Translations under genes and position numbers: made by a program | Assembly (NCBI RefSeq): GCF_000376785.1 | Contig: NZ_AQXX01000143.1 | Span: forward strand, 1-64,000 | Direction: 5' to 3' | Length of the DNA stretch: 64,000 bases | From: Hahella ganghwensis DSM 17046 | Lineage (GTDB): Bacteria; Pseudomonadota; Gammaproteobacteria; Pseudomonadales; Oleiphilaceae | The notes under the pieces: model-generated | Told to the model about the DNA's origin: nothing | What the model saw: the letters and a program-made list of their open reading frames with translations, nothing else | Databases searched by the model: none | Shown here: positions 16,964 to 26,198 of the stretch, in pieces | How the letters are laid out: every line of letters begins with the position of its first letter | How positions within the stretch are numbered: position 1 is the stretch's first letter

Positions 16964-18619
16964 TTAATCCCAGTACTTCCAATATGGCCATCTTCTTTTC
17001 AAAGCCCAATTGGCCTTGTCTGTCAGGCGTGCGGACTGGTCCATGACATGGAATATCAGGTTCTGTTCGTTGGTGCCGGATAACAGCATGGCTCCCGGAC
17101 CGTTGCTGTAAATTCCAACATCTTCACCGGAGTGGGTTTCAGAAGACATGGGAATCAGAGCCTCCTGATGATAGCCGGCTGATTCGGTGTCGACAGCTGT
17201 CAGATCTTTGCGGCCAGCATCAATCGGATAGTTGTAGCTTTCATCTGCGTCAGTTTCGCTCCCCAGATCCTGGAAGCCCCGACCGTTCATATAACCCACT
17301 GTGGTGTAGGGCAAACCGTCAGCAGCCAGAGCTTCTTCATCGTTGCCAACACCTATCACCTTGCCAAGTATCGGGTTACCACGTTTCGGGTAACCTGCGA
17401 TCGTGAAAACGTGGCCATGGTCGGCAGTCACGATGATCAGGGTTTCTCTGGGATCTGTATTGTTCAGAGCCACTTCAACAGCTTTGGACAATTCGATGGT
17501 GTCGGTCAGTGCGTTGTAAGCGTTGCCCGCATGGTGTGCGTGATCAATTCGGCCGGATTCAACCATAAGGAAAAACCCCTTACGGTTATTGTCCAGAACA
17601 CCGATGGCTTTTTCGGTCATTTCACTCAGTGATGGCTCGCCGGCAATGTCATTGTCACGATCGGATTCATACTGCATGTGAGATTCGTTGAAAAGACCGA
17701 ACAGACGATCAGTGTGCTCTGTATCAACAAGATCAAAGCCGTACTGGTCGAAGACGTAAGTACCCTCTGGATACTTTTCCTGCCATTCTGTCACCAGATT
17801 CCGGCCATCGGTACGGTCGCCTTCTACAGAGCTGACGGCGTCCGGGCTGTTCGCTGTTGCATCTTTGGGTAGGAAGTGTCGACGACCACCGCCCATGACG
17901 ACTTCCATGCCATCAACGTTCAGGCGTCTGTAGCGGCTTTCCAGATTCTCTTCAAAATTGACCAGTTGGGAGGCAATGTCCTCACAACCCTGATCGACGG
18001 CGTCGGCCGGCATGTCAGAGATGTCCTCCCAGTTACGGTCGGCAGATTTGGCGTAAGTCGCTGCAGGAGTAGCATGTGTGATGCGGGCAGTGGAGATGAT
18101 ACCGGTTGATTTGCCGCTGATTTCAGCCAGCTCTAGAGCGGTGACAAGCTCATTGCCTTCAACTGTACTGCAGTCACCACGGACAATATCCTCATCAACG
18201 CCGATGACACCAACGTCGGTTTTGACGCCACTCATCATAGCCGTCATGGTTCCCGCGGAATCAGGTGTCTGGGCATCCACATTGTAGGTTTTGGAAAGGC
18301 CCGTGAAAGGGAATTCGCCAAAGCTTAGAAAGTTCTCTTCACCGGGCATTCCTTTCATTTGACCTTCAAGAATCCTGGCTGCGGTTACGGTGGAGATTCC
18401 CATTCCATCGCCCACGAAAAGGATGACGTTTTTGGCTTTCTTATGGTGGCCAATCCCGCGGGTCATTCGCAACTTTTTATACAGTGCGTTCTGTGCGTCA
18501 GAGTACCAGGTATTCATTGTCTGATGGTTGGGGATTGCATCCCCAGCGTGGGCACTCAGTGCTGCACCGAACGTCAGTGCAAAGGCGCTCACTGTCATCA
18601 TGCCTTTGTTCATTTTCAT
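16964..18619 (-). CDS. phoA: Alkaline phosphatase
   Basis: This 551-residue exported enzyme hydrolyses phosphomonoesters in the periplasm. A signal peptide ends at AHA/GD (residues 25-26). Catalytic and metal motifs are in order: NVILFVGDGMG with Asp71, TPDSAGTMTA with the nucleophile Ser121, ITHATPAATY, LMVESGRIDHAHHAGN, VTADHGHVF and SETHSGEDVGIY with the last metal His. The order and spacing match the PhoA superfamily; the protein is longer than the roughly 470-residue E. coli enzyme. A Pho-box-like array lies 66-105 bases upstream, consistent with phosphate-starvation control. The next gene upstream encodes a phosphodiesterase. Confidence 0.9.
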   Translation of the reverse strand: MKMNKGMMTVSAFALTFGAALSAHAGDAIPNHQTMNTWYSDAQNALYKKLRMTRGIGHHKKAKNVILFVGDGMGISTVTAARILEGQMKGMPGEENFLSFGEFPFTGLSKTYNVDAQTPDSAGTMTAMMSGVKTDVGVIGVDEDIVRGDCSTVEGNELVTALELAEISGKSTGIISTARITHATPAATYAKSADRNWEDISDMPADAVDQGCEDIASQLVNFEENLESRYRRLNVDGMEVVMGGGRRHFLPKDATANSPDAVSSVEGDRTDGRNLVTEWQEKYPEGTYVFDQYGFDLVDTEHTDRLFGLFNESHMQYESDRDNDIAGEPSLSEMTEKAIGVLDNNRKGFFLMVESGRIDHAHHAGNAYNALTDTIELSKAVEVALNNTDPRETLIIVTADHGHVFTIAGYPKRGNPILGKVIGVGNDEEALAADGLPYTTVGYMNGRGFQDLGSETDADESYNYPIDAGRKDLTAVDTESAGYHQEALIPMSSETHSGEDVGIYSNGPGAMLLSGTNEQNLIFHVMDQSARLTDKANWALKRRWPYWKYWD

Positions 18620-18684
18620 TATGCGTTCCGTTTGTTATCAGGTGACTCTTTATTGAGTGACTTTCAGAGATGAAGGTTAAACCT

Positions 18685-18724
18685 AAACGTCAAATATGAC
18701 CGTTGGATTAAAGTGATATGACAA
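18685..18724 (-). promoter_or_regulatory. Pho-box-like array upstream of phoA
   Basis: Read on the minus strand, TTGTCAT, CTTTAAT, CGGTCAT and GACGTTT occur every 11 bases with AT-rich 4-base spacers. This fits tandem PhoB sites (consensus CTGTCAT repeated with 11-bp period). The first unit is embedded in TTGTCATATCAC, an identical 12-mer also present in front of the phosphodiesterase gene. Confidence 0.6.
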
Positions 18725-18818
18725 AATTCGGGAAACCTAACGAAGTGTTTTGACGATAGAGAGCTATCGGAACTTGTTTGATCGTTGCGAAGAGTAGAGA
18801 AGCCTAGTGGAGAGGAAT

Positions 18819-18842
18819 GCCCGGCCCACAATTGGGCCGGGC
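18819..18842 (-). terminator. Terminator hairpin after the glycerophosphodiesterase gene
   Basis: GCCCGGCCCA and TGGGCCGGGC form a 10-bp perfect GC-rich stem with a 4-base loop, 10 bases past the stop on the minus strand. No strong T run follows. Confidence 0.6.
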
Positions 18843-18852
18843 TGGTGCAGGG

Positions 18853-20130
18853 TTATTTCAAACCCATGCAATTGGCATAATAGGTTACTGTTCCTGGCCA
18901 ATCGGAAAAAATACCGATGACGCCGACATCCTGGGCTAGCACATGCATGAGATTCATCACATCACCGTCATTGTCGATGGCGTCAGTGATTGACTGATAG
19001 TACCAGCCACCACCGGACGCCAGTGGGCCGGACCGTTCCAATGTCCAGGTAATGATCTTCAGGCCGGCATCGTTCGCTGCCTTGGCGTAAGCGGAGGATG
19101 CGATTTTGCCCTGTTGATCCAGTTTGACCAGCACCCAGGCAGGAGGTGCAATGACTTTAACGCCTTTTTCCACCAATTCCCTCATTTTAGGATTCCAGGT
19201 TTCAGGGTCATTGGGATTAAAGTCAGGGTTATCGTATCGACCATCAAGGTAGACTGCCTGACGGCCAAACCTTGGTGTATTTTCGATCCAGTAGAGAATG
19301 TCATTCAGGTTGAAAGACTGCGCCCAGACTTTCTTGGGATGTATTCCGGCAGCCTGGTACTCATCGATCATCTGCTGAGCATAAGCCTCTTGGGTATAAT
19401 CCCCTTCATAGGGCATCTCCACACTGGGGGATTTCAGTTCAGGTGTGTATTTAACGCCCAGGGATTTAAATAGCTCGATACTCTCTACGTGGCTGAGGAG
19501 AGTGCCATTTTGGTCATACAGGTCTGTACGCCAGTCCGCTGTGGCATCCATATATTCTTCAACGGTAGTGGCATTCGGATTAAAAGCATCCATCTTGCCT
19601 TTCAGTGTTTTGAACTCCGCCAGAGTGATGTCACTGGTGCAGCACATGGCAGAGGCCTGCGTGCCTGCTGCCGGGTTGGCAGGAGTGAATGGTTGGGAAC
19701 ATTTGGCGGCCAGGTCTGGGACCGCCAGTATATTGGTTGTCGTGTGAAGGTCGCATTGGGAGTGACGGCAAACCAGTTCGCGGTCCTTGGTGAAAGTGAC
19801 ATCACACTCAACAATCCCAGCGCCCATAGCAGCGGCTGCCTCGTAAGATTCTTTGGTGTGCTCCGGAAACTGCATGGCAGCGCCCCGATGGCCAATGGAA
19901 AAGTCTGTTCGGTAGAAAGGGCCTTTACCGCATTGCTCAAGCTTGTTCTTAAGATTGCTCTCATCCATATCTTTGACCAGGTAAAAAGGTCTTGGACCAA
20001 CCTGAGCCAGATTTTTTCCATGCTTATCATGGTTACGGGCGCTTTGATCCCCTTCTTCAGCATAAGCATTGGATATGGGGAACAGCAGCGTTGCAGCCGT
20101 GAGCGATAACACTGTCATTGCTATACGCAT
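18853..20130 (-). CDS. Glycerophosphodiester phosphodiesterase family protein (exported)
   Basis: The 425-residue protein has a clean signal peptide (to about residue 24, NAYA/EE) and the GDPD TIM-barrel. [19 protein letters not shown] holds the catalytic His and metal-binding Glu, and [19 protein letters not shown] holds the second Glu-x-Asp and catalytic His. Later come YTPELKS and a C-terminal [10 protein letters not shown]. Such enzymes release glycerol-3-phosphate from phospholipid head groups; with the phosphatase this would recover phosphate from lipids. Several Cys residues may form disulfides. AAGGAG precedes the ATG. A Pho-box-like site lies about 200 bases upstream. Confidence 0.88.
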   Translation of the reverse strand: MRIAMTVLSLTAATLLFPISNAYAEEGDQSARNHDKHGKNLAQVGPRPFYLVKDMDESNLKNKLEQCGKGPFYRTDFSIGHRGAAMQFPEHTKESYEAAAAMGAGIVECDVTFTKDRELVCRHSQCDLHTTTNILAVPDLAAKCSQPFTPANPAAGTQASAMCCTSDITLAEFKTLKGKMDAFNPNATTVEEYMDATADWRTDLYDQNGTLLSHVESIELFKSLGVKYTPELKSPSVEMPYEGDYTQEAYAQQMIDEYQAAGIHPKKVWAQSFNLNDILYWIENTPRFGRQAVYLDGRYDNPDFNPNDPETWNPKMRELVEKGVKVIAPPAWVLVKLDQQGKIASSAYAKAANDAGLKIITWTLERSGPLASGGGWYYQSITDAIDNDGDVMNLMHVLAQDVGVIGIFSDWPGTVTYYANCMGLK

Positions 20131-20328
20131 GACTTACTCCTTGTGGTTTTCGTGTATTTGAAGTCCCTTGAAGGGCAGTTGATGCGGGAACACTAATCCA
20201 ATTACCACCACTATGACAAACACCCTGCCAGGTTGAACGGCGGAATATTAATCTGCCAGATGTGACTTCAGGTATAAATTTGCACGGATGATCTTAGATT
20301 TGGAATATTTCGGTGATGTGCTTGTGAT

Positions 20329-20346
20329 ATGACAACATGATGAAAG
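20329..20346 (-). promoter_or_regulatory. Pho-box-like site in the divergent intergenic region
   Basis: On the minus strand CTTTCAT-CATG-TTGTCAT fits the 18-bp Pho box (two 7-mers, 4-base spacer, 6 of 7 matches each). It extends into TTGTCATATCAC, identical to the site before phoA. It is 199 bases from the phosphodiesterase start and 160 from the solute-binding gene on the other strand, so it could serve either. Confidence 0.5.
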
Positions 20347-20505
20347 TTAACCCGATAGCGTTCGGGGCTTGTCAAGCCATCAAGCTCCAGAGTGACGGCT
20401 CGTTGAAAGTATATACCTATGCTAATCTCATAGAACTATCGGATCGGTGTCAGGTGAGAAAAAGTTTTCTTTGTGTGTCTGCAGAAGGAAACGGAGGTGG
20501 TTGCG

Positions 20506-21294
20506 ATGAGATATCTTAAAAGGCCGGTTTGTCTGGTCACCGCATGTTTTCTGATGGCTGTCCTGACGACCGAGGGAGCCAGTCCCGATAATGAATTGCA
20601 GACAATCGTCGCTGCCGGCGATCCCTGGCCTCCCTATATCGATGAAATGCATCCTGAATTGGGAGTGTCTGTCGAAATTGCCAACGCAGCCTATGCCACA
20701 CAGGGTTATCGGGTGAGACAGATGATTGTTCCCTGGGCCCGGGCGATGGAAGGTACTCGGGTCGGGACTTTCGATCTGGTGTTGGACGCGTGGTGGAGCT
20801 CAGAGCGCTCTCGGGAGTTCATGTTCAGCAGACCTTATCTTGATGGTTCCGTCAAACTGATCAAGCGGAAAGGAGACCCTTATATATACGAGGGAATCAG
20901 CAGTCTGAAGGGCCGGCTGGTCGCCGTGGTGAGAGGTTATGCTTACAACGAGGAACTCAATACCTCGCCGGAAGTGCAGCGTTTTGAAGTGATTGACTTC
21001 GCCAGTGCTGTTGCCATGCTCTTGAAAGAGCGTGTGGATTTCGCCGTTGAAAATGAACTGGTGGCCCGCTATCGGTTGGCTCAGGTAGCTCCTGAATCTT
21101 TGACCAAGATTGAATTTGTGGAGCCGCCTCTGAGTGTCAATCTCGTGTATGTGATCAGTGGCTATCGCAACCCGCGTCATTATGAGTACATCAATGCGTT
21201 CAATAAAGGGCTCCAGATTATTCGGGAGAACGGCGTGTATTCGGATATTCTGAAGCGTAATGGTCTTCAGGACCTGAATCGTGGTGTACCCTAG
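20506..21294 (+). CDS. Extracellular solute-binding protein, family 3
   Basis: A 262-residue periplasmic protein with a signal peptide (VTACFLMAVLTTEGAS) and SBP_bac_3 fold. It has IVAAGDPWPPYIDE, GVSVEIANAAYATQGYRV, PWARAMEGTRVGTFDLVLDAWWSSERSREF, FDFASAV-like hinge text and KGLQIIRENGVYSDIL at the C-terminus. This is another orphan member without transporter genes. I chose the ATG at 20506 with GGAGG upstream rather than a GTG eleven codons earlier. It is divergent from the phosphodiesterase gene across 375 bases containing a Pho-box-like site. Confidence 0.83.
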   Translation: MRYLKRPVCLVTACFLMAVLTTEGASPDNELQTIVAAGDPWPPYIDEMHPELGVSVEIANAAYATQGYRVRQMIVPWARAMEGTRVGTFDLVLDAWWSSERSREFMFSRPYLDGSVKLIKRKGDPYIYEGISSLKGRLVAVVRGYAYNEELNTSPEVQRFEVIDFASAVAMLLKERVDFAVENELVARYRLAQVAPESLTKIEFVEPPLSVNLVYVISGYRNPRHYEYINAFNKGLQIIRENGVYSDILKRNGLQDLNRGVP

Positions 21295-21303
21295 CTGGCT
21301 GTC

Positions 21304-21322
21304 GAAAAACTACCTGTGTTGC
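21304..21322. repeat. Dispersed intergenic repeat, copy 2
   Basis: GAAAAACTACCTGTGTTGC matches the copy at 14873-14891 at 18 of 19 bases. It lies just after the solute-binding gene stop and before an 8-base C run at 21354-21361. Confidence 0.5.
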
Positions 21323-21416
21323 CACCAAGCGCTAAAGCCTCTGCCTTCTATACCCCCCCCCGGGGAACCTTTTTTCCATCATCTGTTCCAATGTATCAGG
21401 TATTACTGGGGGAAAG

Positions 21417-22136
21417 ATGATGAAAGCTGCCTTGATTGGTCTGTTTATGCTGGTGCCTGTGCTTGCCCAGGCTGAGGAATGGGAAAGTGGTTCGGCCAAA
21501 ACTGATTTTGTGGAATTGTATACTTCAGAGGGTTGCAGTAGCTGCCCGCCGGCAGACCAATGGCTGTCTGCTCTAAAGCAAAAACCGGGGCTTTTCCGGG
21601 ATTTTGTTCCCGTCGCTTTTCATGTGGATTACTGGGATTATATCGGTTGGAAAGATCGCTTCGCCCGATCCTCATTCAGTGAGCGTCAACGGCAGTATGT
21701 AAGGGAGGGGTTAACCAGTCAGGTTTATACACCAGGATTGGTGATCAACAGTCGTGAATGGCGTCAGTGGTTTCGTGGACAACGTCAGTGGCAGCGTTCA
21801 GATGAAACGGTAGGCGTGTTACGTGGGAGCTTGAAGGGGCAGCAATTATCTGTAAGCTTCGATAAAAGCGGTCCCTATAAGCTACATGTGGCCTATCTTG
21901 GTATGGGATTGGTCTCTGAAATAAAAGCCGGGGAAAACCGTGGCCGAAAACTGAACCACGATTTTGTTGTTCTGGATATTGTGACAGCCGAAGGAAATGG
22001 GGAATGGCAACTAACCTTGCCCGTGGTTCCGCAGGCCGGACAGGAGCAGACCGCCCTGGCGATTTGGGTTTCACCGGCTGGTTCTCAGGAGGTGCTGCAG
22101 GTAACCGGTGGTTATCTTGCGGATAGCAGTCAATAA
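21417..22136 (+). CDS. DUF1223 domain-containing protein (thioredoxin-like)
   Basis: The 239-residue protein has a signal peptide (to AQAEEW) and the DUF1223 signature VELYTSEGCSSCPPADQWL, a thioredoxin-fold segment with a CSSC pair, then FHVDYWDYIGWKDRFA and TPGLVINSREW containing the cis-Pro-type loop. Periplasmic location and a redox role are inferred from the fold; no substrate is known. Its stop lies 7 bases from the convergent helicase gene with no terminator between, so the two transcripts may overlap. Confidence 0.85.
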   Translation: MMKAALIGLFMLVPVLAQAEEWESGSAKTDFVELYTSEGCSSCPPADQWLSALKQKPGLFRDFVPVAFHVDYWDYIGWKDRFARSSFSERQRQYVREGLTSQVYTPGLVINSREWRQWFRGQRQWQRSDETVGVLRGSLKGQQLSVSFDKSGPYKLHVAYLGMGLVSEIKAGENRGRKLNHDFVVLDIVTAEGNGEWQLTLPVVPQAGQEQTALAIWVSPAGSQEVLQVTGGYLADSSQ

Positions 22137-22143
22137 TTCGAGA

Positions 22144-24546
22144 TTATGGCGTGTTGTTCCAGAAGTGATTGACCCTCTCCAATAGTTGAGTCAGTGAGTT
22201 CACTTGAGTGGGTTGCCAGTGAGGCGGGAATAGCGCTTTATACTGAGGTTGAGTGAACCGATCATCTGCCAGGATAACCATGCCTTTGTCAGTTTCTGTT
22301 CGGATGACTCGACCGGCTGCCTGAATCACTTTCTGCCAGCCGGGAAGCTGGTAGGCATAGGAAAAACCATCCATTCCCAACTGATCGAAGTAACGTGCAA
22401 TGGCATCATTTACCTGGCTTAATTGTGGCAGGCCCGGGCCCAATATAATGCTGCCGATAAGCCGTTCACCCGCCATGTCGATACTCTCTCCATAGGATCC
22501 TCCAAGGACGACAAATCCAATCTTTTGGCTTCGGTGACTGAATGCTTGCAGGAAGCGTTCACGTGCCTCTGGTGATGTATCCTGGGGTTGGGCAAGGTAC
22601 TCTTTATGTGGACAGGATTTGGCAAACTCAGCGATTAACTGAGTCTGGAATTCATATGAGGGGGTGAATACCCAGTAATTGCCGGGCCGCTGGTCATGGA
22701 TGCCTGAAATCATCTGAACCACGTCTGGAATCTGGTGGTAACGGGCTTTGCTTCGCATATTGAGGTAAGGCGCTATCAGGACTTCAACATTAGAGACATT
22801 GAATGGCGAAGGCATTCGCTGCCGGGCCACATCCTCGGCCAAACCGAGCAGGGTCTGGTAAAAGGACGGTGGAGTCAGTGTCGCGGAAAACAGTGCTGTG
22901 GCGACAACAGATTTAAAATAGGGCTGCAACATATTGGCAGGCGTCAGGCACCGAAGGTGCAGTACTCGGTGTGAGGATTTCTGATGGGAAACAGGAAGGG
23001 TCTCAAGAGGGGAGTCAGATACGACGTCCAAGCAGGCAAAGTCCTCTCCGGCCTGTTCTGACAGATATAACCAGTTGCGGGCCTGTTGCAGAGCCTCTCT
23101 GACAATCTCCTGGCTCTCCTGATCTGCACTGGATATCAAATCATGGGGTGTCAGAAGCCATTGCTCAGCAGCCCCGCTGAATAGCTCAAGGCGGTTTCTC
23201 AGAGCAGCCTCTCCAGTGATGATTTGCTGATTTTCCAAAGTGACTTTTCGGAGTTGTTGTATCAGCCCAGCAGCGGTTTTGGCCAGCGGTGTTCCTGTAT
23301 TGTTCTGACTATGCCGACAACGCTGGAATAAACGTGTATCCAGGCGGGCGGAAAACAGTTCCCGGGCACGGTCCGGCAGGTTATGGGCTTCATCAATCAG
23401 TAACGCAATCTTATTCTGACTAAACAGCATCTCTGAGCGGACATTGGGGGAGAATACATAGTTATAATCTCCAATCAGAACATCAACCCAAGGCTGTAGA
23501 AGAGACTGCAGTCCGTGGGGGCAGATTTCGTGCTGGAGTGCAATCTCCCGTACAGCTTCTGCATCCAGCCAGCCACGGGACAGGGCTTCATCAATGGCTT
23601 CAGGAAGACGCTCGTAAAACCCGACTTGTCGGGGACAATCCTGAGTGTTGCAAATACTGTCCTGAATACAGATCTTGTCTTTGGCGGTGAGTCGAAGGGT
23701 TCTGATTCGGTCAAAAGCCTGGCCATATAACTGTCTTGCTGAATCCAGTGCCGCCTGTTGAGATGCATTTTTGGCCGAGGTAATGAATATCTGGTCCAGA
23801 TAAGCCAGACCCATCGCTTTCAGTCCCGGGAAAAGCGTGGCCAGAGATTTGCCGCTGCCCGTGGGAGCTTCAATCATACACTGCTGGCCTTGCTGGAGTG
23901 TGCGATAAACCAGCTTGGCAAATTCTCGCTGACCGGTACGAAAATCTGAATAGGGGAAATCAATATCTTGCAGGTAGGCGTTACGCTGCAGACGGTGCTC
24001 ATGAAGATCCTGGTACCAGTCCAGCAGATGCCTGAACAGAGGCTCGGTCATTGCCTTCAGTGCTGATAGCGAGCAGGACTCAGTGATTTGCTCCATTTTG
24101 TCAGTCAGCACATTGACGTAGGTCAGGCACAACTCAATATTGGTGTCGCCTGAATCACTGCAGGATTGCTGTACCCACATGGCAGCGTATAGAAGCACCT
24201 GAAGTCGATGCCGGCTTTGAAGGCCGATGGGAAGAAGTGATGCTTCATGCCTGAGTGTTTTGATTTCTTCAAACCGAATGCGGCCTGAATGAATCCACAA
24301 ACCGTCAATTCTGCCCTGCAGAGTCAATGATAGGTCGCCCTGTTCCAGCTTGTGTTTCACCGAAACTTCTGCCTGAGTTTCAGGCGGCCAGGTGGCTTGA
24401 ACCCGGCGGTGGGTCTCCTGGCCTTCGCGAGCTGTGGCTACATCCCGGTCCCGGTGGCTGAGATCCCCTTCCTGACATAATAATTCAACGGCCTGCCGGA
24501 CGTTGATTTTATAGTGTGGTGATAATGACTGGGATTTTACTGACAT
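22144..24546 (-). CDS. DinG/XPD-type DNA helicase with N-terminal PD-(D/E)XK-like nuclease domain
   Basis: In this 800-residue protein, residues 75-125 carry a RecB-like nuclease pattern: Asp81 in GRIDGLW, Glu94 and Lys96 in FEEIKT, then Gln116 in QVLLYAAMW. The superfamily 2 helicase follows, with Walker A EAPTGSGKS at 226-234, DEAH at 385-388, and four Cys (293, 299, 304, 342) positioned for an XPD-type 4Fe-4S cluster. QAAGRVIRTETDKG near the end is the arginine-finger motif VI. Known relatives unwind DNA 5' to 3'. The start codon overlaps the stop of the FAN1-type nuclease gene by one base, implying translational coupling. The two proteins likely act together in repair of cross-linked or flapped DNA. 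Confidence 0.87.
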   Translation of the reverse strand: MSVKSQSLSPHYKINVRQAVELLCQEGDLSHRDRDVATAREGQETHRRVQATWPPETQAEVSVKHKLEQGDLSLTLQGRIDGLWIHSGRIRFEEIKTLRHEASLLPIGLQSRHRLQVLLYAAMWVQQSCSDSGDTNIELCLTYVNVLTDKMEQITESCSLSALKAMTEPLFRHLLDWYQDLHEHRLQRNAYLQDIDFPYSDFRTGQREFAKLVYRTLQQGQQCMIEAPTGSGKSLATLFPGLKAMGLAYLDQIFITSAKNASQQAALDSARQLYGQAFDRIRTLRLTAKDKICIQDSICNTQDCPRQVGFYERLPEAIDEALSRGWLDAEAVREIALQHEICPHGLQSLLQPWVDVLIGDYNYVFSPNVRSEMLFSQNKIALLIDEAHNLPDRARELFSARLDTRLFQRCRHSQNNTGTPLAKTAAGLIQQLRKVTLENQQIITGEAALRNRLELFSGAAEQWLLTPHDLISSADQESQEIVREALQQARNWLYLSEQAGEDFACLDVVSDSPLETLPVSHQKSSHRVLHLRCLTPANMLQPYFKSVVATALFSATLTPPSFYQTLLGLAEDVARQRMPSPFNVSNVEVLIAPYLNMRSKARYHQIPDVVQMISGIHDQRPGNYWVFTPSYEFQTQLIAEFAKSCPHKEYLAQPQDTSPEARERFLQAFSHRSQKIGFVVLGGSYGESIDMAGERLIGSIILGPGLPQLSQVNDAIARYFDQLGMDGFSYAYQLPGWQKVIQAAGRVIRTETDKGMVILADDRFTQPQYKALFPPHWQPTQVNSLTQLLERVNHFWNNTP

Positions 24547-26198
24547 CAGGAGAGAGACTCAGAATTGTGTACCACCCATTGCACCTGGACCAGGCTGCAG
24601 GGAATGCCGTGACTCTCAAAGGTCTTCATCCAGCGTAACTGGTTAGGCTGGACTTTGTCTGTGGGGCTTTTGACTTCCAGCAGTTTATAACTGCCGTCTT
24701 CGTAGAACTGGATCAAGTCAGGGAAGCCTGAACAGTTTTCCCTGAGGTCGCTCAACATACGGTGAAAGATCACTGTCCAGTGTTGCTTTGGGATATGCTC
24801 AAGTGCCCTTGAGATAATGTCCCATCCATGTTCGTACCAACCGACAAATGGATTGCTGATGCCATACTTCTCTGTCCAGTAGTGCTGGACGTTGTCCCGC
24901 CAGGTTGGCTGGTTGATGCTCTCAAAAGCAGACTTAATCAGGGAGGCTCGTTTGTTGGGAAACTCTGTATCGAAAAGGTCATGCGGCGCGCGCTGAAACG
25001 GGTGGGTAAATGCTCCTCTGACGGGAGCGAATACGGCTTCCCAGAATGTCAGGCCGAACATGGTATTCATCAGCCAGTTTTCCACGTAATAACAGGGAGC
25101 TGATTCCTGGTACAAGTGCAGCAGTACAGATTGTTCCACCCGTAACTCGGTTTGGGGAATATTCAGCATCTCTATCGGAGGAGTAAAACGCCGGTTAGGA
25201 ATAACCTTATGACCGAGTTGTTTTCTGCATTGTTTTTCAAAGCGCTCGGCGAACAGGCTCTCTGCTTCATTCCAGGGGGCTTCAATAATTTTCACACAGC
25301 TGTCTGCAGCAGCTTGAAATTGGCCTTGTTTAAATAGAATCCTGGCTTGCCTTTCCCTGGCCGGCGGGCGTTTGGACAGTGAATAGGCGTGCAGGGCTTC
25401 TGTCGGCATCTGTTGTTGCTCATAGGCTTTGCCGAGGCGGTTACAAAGTCTGCTGAAGCGCCCGATAAGAGGGGAGTGCTCATCCAGTACAGGCAACTGT
25501 GCAATAATGCCTTCTGCGATATCCGGATCGAATTCCTCCATGCAGTAGAATTCATCACGCAACATCATCAGATGCACTGCATGGTCGATATCTTCTCGAT
25601 GTCGAAACAGGCGGCTACCGCTCTCCAGCGAGTAGGGCTCGTAGCTGACGTGGCCGAGATCAACGGTCACAAATGTACTGAGATCCTGGGCCAGGTTGCC
25701 AAAGAACAACAATTGAAACAGGTCAATCAAAGGCTGGTGCAGAATCTCCACCAGGGCGTGGGGAAAGGCGTTGTAAAACTCTTCTGTGGAGAGATCTTCC
25801 AGTTGTTCCAGCAGGACCGGACGAGAGCTTTTTTTGGGGCAATACTCCGGCCACCATTGATTCATCTCCGGGCAGGTGACCAGTTCCAGCATTTCCTCTG
25901 GAGGCAGCAGAGGGTTGATGGTAATCAGCTCCTGATCTTCCAACGGGGGCAAAATGTGGTCTAAAGGCGGTAATTCTGAATACTGCAGCTTATCAGCCCG
26001 GAACAGCGTGGATCTTCGGCTGTACATGCGAACCATCAGTGCCTGTTCCGGCTCCGGTAAGCCCAGGAACCTTTCTATGAAAGCTGTCTCGTCTTCATTG
26101 AGCAGGTCGCCATATTGCTCGGTTACGCATCCTACCAGGCTTTGAAAGTTGTGGAGGTAGTAAAGTGGATCCAGTTCCGGCGAAACAGATTCGTTCAC
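24546..26198 (-). CDS. FAN1-type VRR-NUC domain structure-specific nuclease
   Basis: The 550-residue protein is a bacterial FAN1 homologue. An N-terminal helical DNA-binding region (about 10-140) leads to a TPR-like middle (about 240-320, with GKAYEQQQMPTEALHAYSLS). The C-terminal VRR-NUC nuclease has Asp494 in GFPDLIQF and Glu508-Val-Lys510 in YKLLEVKSPTDKVQPNQ. FAN1 proteins are 5' flap endonucleases that unhook interstrand cross-links. It overlaps the GlxA gene upstream by four bases (ATGA) and the helicase downstream by one base. This makes a three-gene unit. Confidence 0.85.
   Translation of the reverse strand: MNESVSPELDPLYYLHNFQSLVGCVTEQYGDLLNEDETAFIERFLGLPEPEQALMVRMYSRRSTLFRADKLQYSELPPLDHILPPLEDQELITINPLLPPEEMLELVTCPEMNQWWPEYCPKKSSRPVLLEQLEDLSTEEFYNAFPHALVEILHQPLIDLFQLLFFGNLAQDLSTFVTVDLGHVSYEPYSLESGSRLFRHREDIDHAVHLMMLRDEFYCMEEFDPDIAEGIIAQLPVLDEHSPLIGRFSRLCNRLGKAYEQQQMPTEALHAYSLSKRPPARERQARILFKQGQFQAAADSCVKIIEAPWNEAESLFAERFEKQCRKQLGHKVIPNRRFTPPIEMLNIPQTELRVEQSVLLHLYQESAPCYYVENWLMNTMFGLTFWEAVFAPVRGAFTHPFQRAPHDLFDTEFPNKRASLIKSAFESINQPTWRDNVQHYWTEKYGISNPFVGWYEHGWDIISRALEHIPKQHWTVIFHRMLSDLRENCSGFPDLIQFYEDGSYKLLEVKSPTDKVQPNQLRWMKTFESHGIPCSLVQVQWVVHNSESLS

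Noticed and set aside
19489-20109. 206-codon open frame antisense to the glycerophosphodiesterase
   Set aside because: The phosphodiesterase has a signal peptide and intact catalytic motifs; the opposite frame looks random.
25389-25964. 191-codon open frame antisense to the FAN1-type nuclease
   Set aside because: Shadow of a real coding gene on the other strand; no ribosome site or known family.
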